From Pyrenophora tritici-repentis (Eukaryota; Ascomycota; Dothideomycetes; Pleosporales; Pleosporaceae), in assembly GCF_003171515.1 (NCBI RefSeq), contig NC_089396.1:682001-746000 (forward strand): a stretch of 64,000 nt of DNA, read 5' to 3'. The notes under the pieces are model-generated. The model did no database searches. It was not told where the DNA came from and saw only the letters and a program-made list of their open reading frames with translations. The position numbers were made by a program, and so were the translations under genes. Position 1 is the stretch's first letter; every line of letters starts with the position of its first letter. Of this stretch, positions 52,026 to 64,000 are shown piece after piece.

Positions 52026-55000
52026 TACGTGCTAAGCCGGAAAAGACAAGAATAGGTCTTTCTTGATGACGATCGGTCGCGTGGTTGTGGCTGAAGGACT
52101 CTTTTCCGATTCGGCAAGAATGACTTGGATAAGGCTGACCACGAGGTCCCCGGAGCCTTCAGGCACGGTGGAATAAGCAAGGTTATCGGGATTCCGATGC
52201 TATTACAGAAACTATGTGCAGCCACAATGGGAAGTGCGGGGGATCCGACCAGACTATCGGTTGATGTGTTCTTGTCCAACGGGCCAGTGCGAGGTATCGT
52301 TCTTGAAGCCGAAATTCATCCCACACGCTTGGTTTGTGTAAGTCGGAGAGTTCAAAGTCCAGACAAGAGGCCTGTATAGGGCACAAGATGACCTTTACTA
52401 ATCGTACCGAGTTTACACACGGACCGGCAACATGCGTAGCAGTTACACGAGGGCAGGACAAAGTAGGGAACCCGCTGTTAGTGATCTCAGGGCGTGCAAA
52501 TGAATAGGGATTGCCGTGATCTGGGGTAGAGGTGCGGCGTGGGGATCGTTGCAGGTTGGCCTTGTGCAATTGGTCAGGATGCTAACCGGATGGTACCAAT
52601 CGAGGAACCGAAAAGTTTATTCTTTCAGGGCAGAGTGCGCAAGACGCGGGGCAGGCTGGCAGCGTGGGATGAGTTTGGGACGGGAATGGACGGTTCGATG
52701 ACGATGGCTGCAAGAATAGCCTTGTGCGCGTAGAGCGGATGTCCTTGCTGACTGCAACGGCCAGAGCGTGGGGCAGATCCTAGTCGCGAGGTATGGGTGA
52801 AGGACAGCCGTGTCAATGCTGTGGGAGTGGATAAAGTGACTACTAGGAAGCACCAGTGCTTTAAGTGAGATGAACAGCAAGCGCAAGAGTGGAGATGCCC
52901 GGGTGCTGTGACTATGACTCGAAAAGAGACGCGAGATTTTCCCAACGACGGTGTGGCCTTGAGCTGCAAGTTGGCCGTCTCCGTGGCCTGGCCGGCGGCA
53001 AATCGACAGTCAACGGGTCGATAATGGTAAGCTTAAACGTAGCCCGCCCGACGTCAGAAGCAGCCACAATGAGGCCGGCCTTCTTTGTTGCTGGGGTCAT
53101 GCAGCACTCGACGAGCTGCAACGCAAACCGTGGTGGTTCCCACTACTACTGCCAACAGTTGTGCCGCGAAACCACCTAGTCCCACCACCTAGTCGCAAAC
53201 GCAATCTGTCTTGTACGAGAGAGTACCTGAGCGATAATGACATGGCTCCACCGCATCGAAGCCCTCATCGCCGAGCCGATGACTCAGCTGAGACGACGTC
53301 AAGCATCACAGCACCATCTCAAGAAGCATGACGAACGCCACGAATTCGAGGCCTTCTTGTGCCGTCTATCTGCAGGTGCTTGACTTTGGTCCCCACGTCG
53401 GCGAGCATTGCAGGGCATGATGGCGTGCATGAAGCAAAGTCCCTTTGTCCCTGGACGGGAAGCCGAGCATAACCGCCGCTGCAATCCGGACCCTGCCTAG
53501 CTATCATTCTGCATCAGCGTCGCGATACGCGCTGTTACTAGCGGCCGTCCACACACCCACCTAGAAGCACCGAAGACGAGCAAAGCCGTTGTCTTGAGCA
53601 GGAGAGGCAGACGGGACGTCAGACGGACTGCGAGTACCTTGATATGTTGCTGCTGCGTAACCAAAGAGGCGCATACCCCGCAATTGGTCCTTTCCACCTC
53701 GCACACTCCCTTCACTGGCCTCGCTCGCAATGACGTGCACATGGGCCCAGACGAAGATACGGCTACCCGCAGCTCGGGAGAGCAGCGCTGACAAGGTGGG
53801 CCAAAGCATCCTTCTGAGCTGCGGACTACGCCGACATCACCACCACGCCCACGTTCATGATGTCGTCTGCTGCAGGACCTCTCTCGGTCATGCGCGCCGG
53901 GCCCACTCTCCAACGCCGCATACGCATCACAGAATAAACAAGCTCGCGCGAGAGACGCTTTGGATAGTTCGCGTGGGGGTTGATACACCATCTGACTGCG
54001 CCTTCTTGTCTTACCCCTCGCCAACTCATCTCTCTTCCATCTCGCCCTGACGGAAGCGGGGGATGGATCGGTAGGGTTGTAGTCGCTAACCATCGGATAA
54101 GACACCTGCTTCCAAGGCATCGAGGCGGCCACGCAACCCTTTAGTCTAGAAAGAGCTGACACCAGGTCTCGCATGACGTACCCAACAGCCAAGCATATTC
54201 ACTGTCTCGGTCGCACTACATGGTAGAGATAATGCCATCTCAGAACGCCATCACGTTCGTAGGCCAGCTCGAGCTCAGCTTTCAGATGTCATGCATGACC
54301 AGAGGCAGCTGACTTGGTCTATATACGAGCTCGTCACCGATCAGAACCGCATTCTTCGGTCAAGCAGAGTAGTCACATACTTTACCACTCAGACCTCGCC
54401 TTGATATTGAGGTGCGATAAGAGATGGAGCTATTTGAGGACGAGATCGGTGAAAGAATGTTCGTCGACGAGTAGGTGTAACTGGCAGTATCTTGTGTGAC
54501 CAGCTATTACGCCGTGGTAAGTGTGGAACAGACCCTAGAGAAGAGTGAGATGAATTGTGCTGGGTAGAGAAGGAGAAGGAACGGGACGAGTATGCTAACC
54601 GATATTTCCCGATTCTTCTCAACCATCCGACAGAAGAGGTCTTCTCTGATCTGGTTTCTAGGCTGAAAACGAGACATGGACCTGACAGTAATCTTGTAGC
54701 ATCTGCTCGCTGACTTCAAAACGTGTCATCTCTTCACATTCCAGCTCCTTCACCAGCAACGATCCCCACGTACACAACAACCGTAGACCACCATTTTCAT
54801 GAAACGAATAAAATTCCCAAATCCTACGAAATCTCCCATGAGAAAAATACACTCTGGCATAGAGGAGCCTTTGTACGTGCCGCCGTGAACTTTTCGCTGC
54901 GCCTTTGTTACGCCGTTCCAACGCCTGCATCATGCTCTTGCCTTCTCTTCTCTCTTGTTGCGTGATTACACGCAAGCTCTTCAGTCCCTCTCAATATCCA

Positions 55001-55069
55001 CATCTGCACCACTTCCACTCCTGCTGAACACCCTCGTCCCTCGATCGATTGCCAATTCCCGGTAGACAT
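52026..55069. other. 3.0-kb region without a supported gene
   Basis: Several frames of 80-230 codons exist, but none shows a domain, signal peptide or convincing splice structure. The longest, 53497-54192 on the minus strand, is Arg/Ser/Cys-rich and probably fortuitous. No inverted repeats of transposon type were noticed. Confidence 0.45.
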
Positions 55070-55376
55070 TTAGATCTTCTCCGCGACCTTGTTCTCTGCA
55101 CCGAGTTAGCTTCCATCCCTACTACTCAACCATCACCCTTCCACCCCTCTCCACCGCCTCATGCGCCTACAACCCTAGAGAAGAAGAAAACTTACTCTGC
55201 TGTGTCAAAAGCAGTCCATACCGCTTCTTAATCGTAACGCGATGGCGCGAGTACTTGTCATCAGGTGAAAAGCGCGCTGGATGCGCACTCTTGCTAACCT
55301 CGCCATCGATGACCTTTTTCAGCGTGTAAATGCGCTTGCTCGGGTTCGCCGGGTCGGGGATGTACATTAGATGCAT
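55070..55376 (-). CDS. nop10: H/ACA ribonucleoprotein subunit Nop10
   Basis: Two exons, 55196-55376 and 55070-55095, give 68 aa. The sequence is unmistakable: [37 protein letters not shown] and [11 protein letters not shown], ending KNKVAEKI after a 100-bp intron with a GTAAGT donor and GCTAAC branch site. Nop10 is an essential small subunit of the H/ACA snoRNPs that guide rRNA pseudouridylation with Cbf5, Nhp2 and Gar1 in the nucleolus. A splice-acceptor-like CACACAG directly before the ATG suggests a 5' UTR intron. LCL2 lies divergently 530 bp away. Confidence 0.96.
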
Positions 55377-55906
55377 GCTGTGTGCGTTGTTAGAAAGCCG
55401 CTCACTCGTCTATGTTTGTGTGGCTGCGTGGCTGGAGGAGACGAACATTGCGGTTTTTAGATTTCTTGATTTTGCGATTTATTCGGCTGAATTGAGGTGA
55501 GGCGCGGGGATGCGACAGGTTGCGGTGGGTATTGAGGTTGCGTTCGCGATATGGAGGGAGCTTTGGGTCAAATTCGCGGGCGGGAGTTTTTTCTGCGGAC
55601 CACCGAGCTACCTGCCAAGACTATGCATCCCTGTCCCCCGTTGTTCGCGTCGGTACCAGGATATGTGTTTGGCTGGTTTGCATCCATCACGGAAGTTCCA
55701 CATCACCCACTTTACCGCGACGCCGACCTTGGGACGCAACGAGCATACTATCCCAGGAAATTTACCTAGGAAAAGCCTGAGGGTTTGATACACCTTGGCT
55801 AAGAATCCAACCCTTTTTTGCAACAATCAAAAAATACAATTTGCTATCTCACAACTCGCAATACCACTATCCGAACTCCACGCGCAACGCACAGCAAACC
55901 GCAACG

Positions 55907-56382
55907 ATGACGAACCCCACAATACTTCTCACAACTGTCCTCCTAACACTCCTCACAACCCCCGCCCTCGCCCAATTCGGTTTCTTCGACCAAATGTTCG
56001 GCGGCGGCGGCGGCCAGCAACAGGGTCACCACCACCACCACGAGCAAGAAGCGCAAAACGTACGGAGTGATGCTAGTTGGTACCAGTCACAGTATGAGGG
56101 CGGTATGTATCCCCTCTTCTCTCGGAACTTGCAAAGTTCGCGCCGAAAGTATTAAATATGAGGACGGCTGCTAACACGCCCAACACAGCACAATGCACAC
56201 ACTACCTCTGCCCCGGCACCCTCTCATGCGTACATTTCCCACACCACTGCCCCTGCTCGTGGGAGACGGTCGAAGACAAAGTTGAATTGGGCGAGGGGAT
56301 TGCGGTTTGTGGGTCCAAGGGGGGTTGGGTTGAGGGTGAGTTTGGGAAGAAGGTTGAGATGGCTAGGAAGGGGTTGCTTTGA
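55907..56382 (+). CDS. lcl2: long chronological lifespan protein 2 (LCL2)
   Basis: Two exons, 55907-56102 and 56189-56382, give 129 aa. The signal peptide is residues 1-23 ([20 protein letters not shown], then LAQ). A Gly-rich and His-rich tract ([12 protein letters not shown]) follows. The LCL2 core reads [30 protein letters not shown] and VCGSKGG, ending [13 protein letters not shown]2 proteins are small secretory-pathway proteins linked in yeast to lifespan and ER-associated degradation. The intron is 86 bp and phase 1. Confidence 0.95.
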
Positions 56383-56611
56383 GTGAGGGGGTGAGAAATG
56401 GTTGGGATAAGGGGAGGGGGATTGATGGTGGGAAGGGCGAGGTGGAGATGGGGATAGGGATAGGAGGGGTCGGGAAAGATAAGTAGTGATAATTTCTACA
56501 AGAGAAAAGTCATGGTGATTTCATAACAAGAAGAAACTCCCAGTCAGCCACCCACCCACCCAAAAAACGTAACCTATCCAAACTCCTTCATAAATCCATT
56601 AAACCCCTTTC

Positions 56612-59404
56612 TCACTTCTCCCTCTTAACAAACTTATACCCATACCTCTGCTTCCCTCGCGCCGCACCCTCACCATCCTCACTCGCACCCATCTCCTCTC
56701 TCCCCCACTGCCTCATCACAACCCTACCCAACAACTCCCTCTCCCCCACCAACCCCTTAACCTTCTCCTCCCACTGCCCATCTCTAACACCAACCACATT
56801 CCTCGCCTTTTCTTTTACCAACCCACTCAACAGGCCCGCTAGTTTCTCATCCATAGCCGCGTCGATGGCGTCATGTTCAGCCTTCTGGTGCTGTAATTGG
56901 GCCTGGAGATCTGCGTTTTGTTTCTGGAGTTGAGCGACCTGTGATTGAAGCTGAGATTGTTGAGGCGATTGTTGATTATGGAAAGAACGTAGTTCCTGGC
57001 GAAGGACCGAAAGACTGGATTTCAGAGAAGCAGTTTGCGCGGTTTGAGCCGCGAGAGCAGTACGAAGCGAGGATAAGTCTGCGGAGGATTTAGACTCTTC
57101 CTGTGCGGCGATGGTGGAGCTTTCATCGTCGGAGGAAGAGGATATGCCACCACGAGCACGTAGGTTGTCGAGGTCTTGTCGGATCTTTTTAAGTTCCTTT
57201 TGTAGACGCTTTTTCTCGCTGCGCTCTTGGTCGAGGAGACTGGCTGCTTTGCAGATGGCGTCTTCGGCTTTGTCGCGGATATCTTGCGTCATGGCTTCGT
57301 GGCCTTCTTTTAGGTCGTCGTGTTGGGCGCGCAGCTCTTTGAATTTGGACTCGGCGTCGACTTTTAGCTCCTTCATTTTGGCGAGTTTTCTGTCTAGGTC
57401 GGTTACGCGGCGACCGGCTTCCGCGCGCTCGTCTTGGAGACGGTCGTTGGCATCTTCGAGATCTTGTTCGAAGCGTTCGGCGTCGGCACGCGCTTTGGCT
57501 ACGTCGCGGTGGGCCTCAGCGAGCTGTTGGCGGAGACTGGTCATGCCGGCTTCGAGGCTTTGGATTCGGCCTAGAGATGTGTTTAGGCGTTGTTCAGTGT
57601 GTTCTTGAGTTTCCATGTATTGCGGGATTTGATTGTCTTTGGCGGCCAGTTCGTCTTGCGCCGATTGTAGTTGCGACTGTAGTGATCGTATATGTCTTTC
57701 GAGATCGGCTATATGGAGGCTTTGGTCGTTGCCAGATGTAGGTGTACTCGTAGGTTCGAGTTGCGACCGGAGAGAACTTATCTCGGATTCAAGCTCTTTG
57801 ATACGTGCTTCAAGCTCAGTGGTACGGAGACCCTCCTGTCCTTGCACAACGGACCCTTTCTGCGCAGTCTCCAACTCCAATTGTAGTACACGAAGTCGAG
57901 AGCTGAGATCGAGATTTGTCTGGAACAGCTGCTTCTTGGCCGCCATATCAGCTTCGGCGCATTGCACTTCGAACCGCGCAGTCGAAAGGTGAGCCTCAAG
58001 CTCAGTGATGCGCTTCGCATGACTTCGCGCCTTGGTTTCGGCTGCAGAGCGCATCGCGTCATTGTTCTGTGCGTCCTCGCGCGCTGCTCGAGCTTCAGAA
58101 GTGGCTGATTCAAGGCTCGACTGCAGGGCTTCCGCTCGTGCTTGGACTGAAGAAAGTTGCTCGGCGAGCGACAGGCGCTCCTTGTCAGCATCGTTCTTGT
58201 TCTCGGGTTGCTGCAATTGCGTCTTGTTCTCCCGTCGCATGAGGGCCAACTCTGTTTGCGCCTCTTCCAAACTCTGAGCCTTCGACTTGACCTCTTCAGT
58301 CAATTGTCGCTTTGATTCTTCGAGGGCTTTTCGTTGTCGCTCGAACTCTTCAACCATTGTCTCCAGCTTTGCCAGGTTCTCAAGACGCATCTTCTCACCA
58401 AACTCATGCATCTTGGTCTCCAGTGCGCTTTCGCGTGCCTTCGATTCAGTGTCTGTCGTTGCGCGAGATGCTTCGTGATCTGCAGTTTGCTGTGCCATGC
58501 TTTTCTCCAGACTCGCTACCCTCTCCTTCTGTCTGTAATTGTCTGTTCGTGCGCTTTCGAGATCCGAGCGAGTGTAAGAGAGCAGCGTTTCAAGTTCTGT
58601 AATGCGCGATCTTGATCTTGACTCCTGCTGCTCCAACTGAGATTGTAACTCCATGATCTTGTTCCGCGCGGCGTCCTGCTCGCTCGTGTCAATAACAGCC
58701 GAAGTGTGGCGTATGACCGTCTCGGCAGTCGGTTTCCGCGGGGTATCATAATCCTCAACGGTTGGCTGTAGCGAGCGTGCTTTCAGTGGTGAAGACCTGG
58801 GGACTTGTAGAAAGCTGTGTCTGGGGACGTGTAGGGGCGTACCGGTGATGGCACCATCCATCTCCGTATCTGGAAGATTGCTGAGAAAACTCCGAACTTT
58901 CTCTTCGTTTTCCATTGACCGTTCAGACGGCGGTTTGCTATATGCGCGCTCGCCTGCATTGCCGTTTGCGCGCCTTGTAGGAGAAGCGGTGCAGGATCGA
59001 TCGTCTCTCCGCTGCTCGATGCGTTCCTGTGTAGGCTTGTCGGTCGCATCCCTCGCCCCTTGCCCCTCACTTCCTTCTTGCATTACGTCCATTCTAATCA
59101 CCGGCCGCTTGGTGTTTGCTTCTTTTCGCGACTTTATCTGTGCAAGCGGGAGATCTGCCGTCATCCAGTATGTCATGTTCATGGTAAAGTCTTCCGGCCC
59201 TTCAATCTCGCTCGTTTCCAGATGGTCGACAGGCGGCCGGTGACTGTTGTCTAGTTCGGTGGATTCGAATGTCGAATTGAGACCTAGGGCATCCAGATCC
59301 ATCTCATATTGCGACCCATCTTGCGACGGACGACGCGCCGGGCTGCGCTGCGGCGACTGGAAGCGCGTGGGGCTTGCCGTGTGCGAAGAATGTGTGCGCA
59401 CCAT
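56612..59404 (-). CDS. long coiled-coil protein
   Basis: Single exon, 930 aa. The first 230 residues are low in secondary structure and Pro/Ser/Arg-rich (SPTRFQSPQRSPARR, SSPLKAR, DTPRK), with possible CDK-type S/TP sites. Residues about 240-720 and 795-850 are strongly heptad-like coiled coil, rich in Glu, Gln, Leu, Arg and Ala. The C-terminus is basic and short (GKQRYGYKFVKREK). This design is common in spindle-pole-body, cytoskeletal or septation scaffolds. No family-specific motif was recognised, so no role is assigned. Confidence 0.8.
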   Translation of the reverse strand: MVRTHSSHTASPTRFQSPQRSPARRPSQDGSQYEMDLDALGLNSTFESTELDNSHRPPVDHLETSEIEGPEDFTMNMTYWMTADLPLAQIKSRKEANTKRPVIRMDVMQEGSEGQGARDATDKPTQERIEQRRDDRSCTASPTRRANGNAGERAYSKPPSERSMENEEKVRSFLSNLPDTEMDGAITGTPLHVPRHSFLQVPRSSPLKARSLQPTVEDYDTPRKPTAETVIRHTSAVIDTSEQDAARNKIMELQSQLEQQESRSRSRITELETLLSYTRSDLESARTDNYRQKERVASLEKSMAQQTADHEASRATTDTESKARESALETKMHEFGEKMRLENLAKLETMVEEFERQRKALEESKRQLTEEVKSKAQSLEEAQTELALMRRENKTQLQQPENKNDADKERLSLAEQLSSVQARAEALQSSLESATSEARAAREDAQNNDAMRSAAETKARSHAKRITELEAHLSTARFEVQCAEADMAAKKQLFQTNLDLSSRLRVLQLELETAQKGSVVQGQEGLRTTELEARIKELESEISSLRSQLEPTSTPTSGNDQSLHIADLERHIRSLQSQLQSAQDELAAKDNQIPQYMETQEHTEQRLNTSLGRIQSLEAGMTSLRQQLAEAHRDVAKARADAERFEQDLEDANDRLQDERAEAGRRVTDLDRKLAKMKELKVDAESKFKELRAQHDDLKEGHEAMTQDIRDKAEDAICKAASLLDQERSEKKRLQKELKKIRQDLDNLRARGGISSSSDDESSTIAAQEESKSSADLSSLRTALAAQTAQTASLKSSLSVLRQELRSFHNQQSPQQSQLQSQVAQLQKQNADLQAQLQHQKAEHDAIDAAMDEKLAGLLSGLVKEKARNVVGVRDGQWEEKVKGLVGERELLGRVVMRQWGREEMGASEDGEGAARGKQRYGYKFVKREK

Positions 59405-59845
59405 CTTGGCCGTGCATGGGACTTTGAATGTTGCGATTCTGCGAAGTTAAGATGCGATAAGAATTGTGCTACAACGGTGCGGTTGTTGTTTGTTGTGACA
59501 ACGCGACATGGTAAACTAACGCGACGCACGGGCGGGGTGAAAGAGGGCCGACGTGTCACCCCACCTCACTTTACGCGTCGTACGCATGTCACTATCAAAC
59601 CTTACCAAGAACGTTTACAACCACGTTTGTCGATCTCTTCGACAGCTGAAACCTTTCAAATTGTAGTTATACATTTTTGTACATCTTTACTCTAGTCATA
59701 TACTAATAGTACCCGTATCCTTCAAATGGTATCTAATTCAAAATCGTAATCGTCCAAATCGAACATGTGTCGTAAAACTGTCAATGAAATGGTCATAGCA
59801 AAAATCCACACATCTGGTAGAGCTGATGTGTTTTCCTGTCTGCAC
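59405..59845. other. intergenic
   Basis: 5' flank of the coiled-coil gene and 3' flank of the acetoacetyl-CoA synthetase gene. Nothing else was recognised. Confidence 0.4.
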
Positions 59846-62518
59846 CTACAACGTACTTCTCCTGCGTCGCTGCTTGTCTCTGGCCAATCTCTTGACCACC
59901 TCCTCGACCCTCGCAAACTGCTCGTAGTACTTCAGGCTCTCGGGATTCGCCAAAGTCCCACTTGCTTTGATCTTTTTGCCGGAGACGATCTGTTTGACCG
60001 GCAGCTCGACCTTTTTTAGGTTCACAGTAGTCTAGAGATTTTGTTAGCGTTGTCATGGAATGCTTCCTGGGCGTGTTTGACTTACTGGAATATCCCAAGT
60101 CTGGAAGATGTATTGAGGAACATGTCTCTTGCTTCTTTCCTGGCTGATCTTGCTCTTGATTCTTTCCACTAGCCCTTCTCTGAATCTATGTCCGTTGTTC
60201 ATCTTGAGGAATAATATAACAGTCTCATCATTGTCTAGTGGTCTTCGCTGGCCCACGCATAGACTATCTGCTACCTCGGGAAAGTGCTGTTCGATGACGC
60301 TGTAGATATCTGCAGACCCGAATCGAATACCAGATGGATTTAGCACTCCGTCGGCGCGGCCAAGGAAGGTGATTTGACCCGTCAACGGGTGAATTTGGAT
60401 GAAGTCGCCGTGTGTCCATACATGGGGAAAGCGAGTGTAGTATGCGTTTCTATACCGCTCGCCACTCTTGTCGCCCCAGAAGAAGATGGGCTGATTGGGG
60501 AATGAGGCGGTAGCAACGAGTTCACCTGGTTCGCCATCTGGGACCGCAACGCCAGGACCGCTCTCAATCAAGCTGTCGTAGACCTCCACCTTCATACCCA
60601 GACATGGTCCCTGACAGCCTCCCGCATACACTGGCGTCAGGGGGTTCCCGATTCCGAAGCGGCCCGCCAGATCGGTTCCACCAGAGATGTTGCGTAGGTG
60701 GACATGGGCAGGGAAACCAACATCATAGAACCATTCGAACTGTGCTTCTGGGAGCACCATGCCTGTAGTAGCAACACTTCTTAAACAAGACAAGTCCAGG
60801 AACTCCCGGGGGTTGAGGCTGCGTTTTTGCAACTCGTGCAAAAAGCGCGGTGATGTGCCAAAGTCGGTGACCCGTTGTTGTTGCAGCATAGCTAGGAAAC
60901 CCTGCGGCGAGGGTTTGAATGGCGAGCCATCGTACAAAACGCTTCGAACACCGAAAAGACACACCTGGACAGTGACCAGGTACATGATCCAACCAGTCTG
61001 TTGCTTGTCAGTCAGACGATCAATCTGTGGCCGAGAATGAACCTACAGTAGTGTATTGCAAGACGACGCTCTCTGGCGTCATCTCCTTGTGAAGTAGGCC
61101 CTCTTTGCAAGTATTGATGAGCACTCCTCCAGTAGAATGCACGATACACTTTGGCATGCCCGTAGTTCCGCTGGAGTATACAATCAAGAACGGATCGTGA
61201 AATGCAACTCGCTCAAACTCCAATTCTTCATTGTCGCATGCAGAGGTCAGAAAATCGCTCAAAGTTTCAGTCCTGCTGAAACCCTCAACGTCCGCAGGTC
61301 GGCCTTGGAATCGGGGCTGAACGACTATCCCTTGAAACTCAATCACTCCACCCATGCCGGCGACAACTTCCTTGATCTTGGGTCGGAGATCGATCGTCTT
61401 ACCATTGTAAACTGTCCAATCGTCTACGAAGACGTATTTGGGCTTGATTTGCAAAAGTCGCTCCAGTATACCCTTGGTGCCCATGTCTGTGCTACTGGAG
61501 CTGAATAAGCCACCAAGACTCGTGATGGCCATGAAGGTAATGAACGTATCAAAACTATTGCTGGCTATCACGGCAACTCTATCGCCTTTGCCCACTCCTC
61601 TTGCGCGAAGTGAGTTTGATAATAGGCCGACACGACGGCGTAGTTCGCACCATGTCAAATTCTCGACTTCGATGTTGCCCTCGCGGATCTGGGTCAACGC
61701 AATCTTGTTCTCTCCTTTGTTCGTTGTAGTTCTAATTGAGGCATCTTCTAGTGCTGCGGAGAAGAGTATGTTTTCGGCAAAGTTAAGGTTCGTGCCGTCG
61801 TACCATCGAGGGTTGTTTTCCATGGGTATGGATGTGTCTACGGCCTAGTCCAGTGTTAGCCGAGTTGTTGAAGACGAAGGCGTAGGCGGTGAACACGATT
61901 AGAATGTGGAGAGGATAACTCCTTTTGTACGATATACATACTTCAGTGTAGCTTCCAGAGTAAATGAGTCCACTGGCAGCCCACATGTCGTCCCAGAAAT
62001 CGGTGCGGTGGGGCCCAACACTCCATGAATGTAAGTCGTCAAAAGTCTATTTTTGTTGCGAGTCAGCCAGAAGTCCATCTTAATCTGCCGCTTCCATCTC
62101 CAGTCAATCTGCAGGTGCGAGGTGGTGATGCGCAATTGCAGAACAACTGCTCGATTATAGTACTAAATCAGAATCCCTCAGCCACGAGCCAAGTCTGGGA
62201 GTTGTTATGGGTGCATGATTTCCAACGTGACGTTCAGCTGTCAAACGTAGAAAGCCACTGTCAAGTAAGACCCGCTCTTCTTGTCTTCTTTTTCCCTCGC
62301 CAGCACCATTCCAAAGAAAACGAGAAAAAGCTCACCTGCATCTGCAAACCGTGTCTTGCATTGGAATCCTGCATGAAGCGCCACATGGCTGTGGACTTTG
62401 GGTCAGGGTGTTCCCACAACTTGCGCGGCAAGCGGCTGTGACCATGATTGTGATGGTTGTTGTCGTGAAACTGGTGGCTGATATGTGGCTGCGTCGCCGT
62501 TTCCATGATGCACTCCAT
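59846..62518 (-). CDS. acetoacetyl-CoA synthetase
   Basis: Adenylate-forming cytosolic enzyme that activates acetoacetate to acetoacetyl-CoA with ATP. Five exons fit: 62336-62518, 61942-62046, 61047-61844, 60086-60997, 59846-60031, giving 727 aa. Seen: LWEHPDPKSTAMWRFMQ near the start, FDDLHSWSV, WYDGTNLNFAENIL, the P-loop YSSGTTGMPKCIVHS, TTTGWIMY, RNISGGTDLAGRF, WTHGDFIQIHPLTGQITFLGR and the C-terminal Lys region VNLKKVELPVK. This set is typical of acetoacetate-CoA ligase rather than acetyl-CoA synthetase. The start is uncertain among ATGs at 62545, 62518 and 62506. The first intron (289 bp) is long for this window. Confidence 0.9.
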
Positions 62519-64000
62519 CCTCGAAAAAGCAAACGGGCAAAACAATGTGGGGTGGCTTGGGGAGCACTTTGTGTTTTGTGGAAAGGAATGTGTTCAAGTT
62601 TGGTGCTGGTATGCGATGAAAACAGTAGCAATGCCGTATAACAGACGAGAGAGATCACAATGTTGGCGAGTATGATGAAATGTCTAATCATCCAACAGAA
62701 GCATCGGCTATTGGGCTGTGGGGACGCGGATCGTGTTGTACCTGGCAATCGGGTTGTTGGGACGAAACGAGCAGAAATGCCAAGAGATGTACAGAAGCAA
62801 TTATGTGTATGTTCCCTATCTCTACCTACAAAGGTATACAACAAAGGAGATGATGGTTTGTGCGGAGAGGGAGAAGACTGCTGCGAAATGATACGAAGAG
62901 GGAGATTACTCTTGGGGTCGTGTAGGTGGCACATGCAGACTGTTGCTGCCTACTGTGGATGGTGATTTTGGATGCTGGGTGCGCTGCGGGGAACGCGCAA
63001 CCAAACTTTGACGACCAGTGCAGTTTGTTTTGGTTTTCTTCATTTCTTCCGATGCAATGAGCACTTGTGCTTCAGGTATTTGTTTACACTGATGGAGAAT
63101 GTGTTATTCTCCTATTTCTTTAAACGAAGGCGAAAAAGACGGCCGATCGACGAGTGTCTGATTTGCGACTTCGGCTTTATCTCCGTACCTCTGCTTTTGC
63201 TCGCACAATGGGTCGGCAAGTTGCACATTGAAGTCAGAGTTCCTGCATTGTGTACCGAACAATTGTGGACCGAACAACGGAAGCATGTGAAGCCGCGCAA
63301 GAAGCATATGCGATGAACCGATGACGTGCACACAGGAATACAGAATATTCTGTTGACCTCACGCAGCGAACTGACGGCAAACCTGCAGCCATGTCATCCA
63401 CGGACTTTGACTTTTGCAAAATGTTTTCTCTTGCAACTCCTACTGACGGATTTGGTCGGCTGCAGCTACATCCCTGCCAGTCGGGTAATATAGATACTGG
63501 TATGCGGTGGCTTGCGCCATCGATACATGGTACCATGGGTCATGGCGGTATCGTACTTGAGTCGGTAGATTTACCCCGCGGCATCAGATGATACTCTACA
63601 TGAAACTCGCTTCCTTCTCAGTGGTGGTGTGTTGATATGGCGACAGATGAAGTGAGGTTCGAGAATATTACTGCTGGATGATCATGATCAGAAGACGCAT
63701 GGTTGGGCTCGTTGTGTAATTGTCCAGCGTTGAAGTTGTCTCGAGCGATCTAATCATGTTTTGCAACGTATGCTTTTGGTCACTCACACGACGTTTATAA
63801 AAGACCTTTCGATAGTGCAGCACGTGCCAGGTGGAGGACATTTACGCACCTCAACCATGGCCGTTCGCCGTTGTGGCTGTTCTTCGGAGTACACAGCTTC
63901 CGGCCTGACGCCTCACAAGAAACTGTCATAGGATGATTGAAACAATCCCATGCAACACAGTGCACGAGTCGCTTCCTAGTCAACAAACGGGGCTGCAAAC
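62519..64000. other. right end, no gene seen
   Basis: Frames of up to 200 codons on the minus strand overlap the synthetase 5' end and look like shadows. The remaining 1 kb shows no recognisable protein, repeat or RNA gene. It probably contains the synthetase promoter. Confidence 0.45.

Noticed and set aside
53497..54192. 231-codon minus-strand frame
   Set aside because: Arg/Ser/Cys-rich with no domain, signal or splice support, overlapping other chance frames in a GC-rich gap.
57111..57608. 165-codon plus-strand frame, Arg/Ser-rich
   Set aside because: Shadow of the coiled-coil gene on the other strand; composition mirrors its Glu/Leu/Ala codons.
62332..62934. 200-codon minus-strand frame
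   Set aside because: It overlaps the first exon of acetoacetyl-CoA synthetase in another frame. The synthetase frame has clear family motifs and this one has none.

Overview
The window is nuclear DNA of a filamentous ascomycete. The evidence is short introns (about 45-80 bp, GTRNGT donors, CTAAC-like branch sites), fungal-only genes (HET-domain protein, cellobiose dehydrogenase, LCL2) and Fot1/pogo, hAT and Mutator-like transposons. The gene content fits a plant-associated Dothideomycete such as a Pleosporales species. That placement is inference, because no marker gene was compared. No tRNA, rRNA or CRISPR array was recognised. Exon models were built by hand from splice signals, and each multi-exon model sums to an intact reading frame.

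Left part (1-23 kb): a Fot1/pogo-type element with perfect 45-bp inverted ends and a one-base frameshift (506-2605); a secreted CBM1-bearing cellobiose dehydrogenase; a PSI-domain membrane protein; an unknown 706-aa protein whose C-terminus comes from an inserted hAT MITE; a monocarboxylate-type MFS transporter; a divergent cysteinyl-tRNA synthetase/TRM61 pair; a PhoD-like phosphatase with a 12-nt microexon; and a dead HET gene carrying a Mutator-type MITE.

Middle part (23.9-48 kb), a transposon-rich compartment: an intact hAT element (23953-27147); a ricin-type lectin-like secreted protein next to a DHA2-type MFS transporter; a PALP-rhodanese fusion; an SDR; a Fot1/pogo element (35802-39756) whose right inverted repeat was split by a second, RIP-mutated pogo element (37638-39746); and a second intact hAT (40380-43538) inserted over the start codon of a small cysteine-rich secreted protein gene. 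A paralogue of that small gene lies divergently at 44305-44643. A 400-bp MITE with the same ends as the outer pogo element follows at 47510-47909.

Right part (45.9-64 kb), mostly conserved genes: a histidine phosphatase, a small unknown protein, a disrupted proline-rich gene, a CASTOR-like ACT protein, NOP10, LCL2, a long coiled-coil protein and acetoacetyl-CoA synthetase.

The most interesting locus is 40.0-44.7 kb. Two homologous six-cysteine secreted proteins share intron positions. They once shared a divergent promoter region, and an apparently intact hAT transposon has separated one of them from it.
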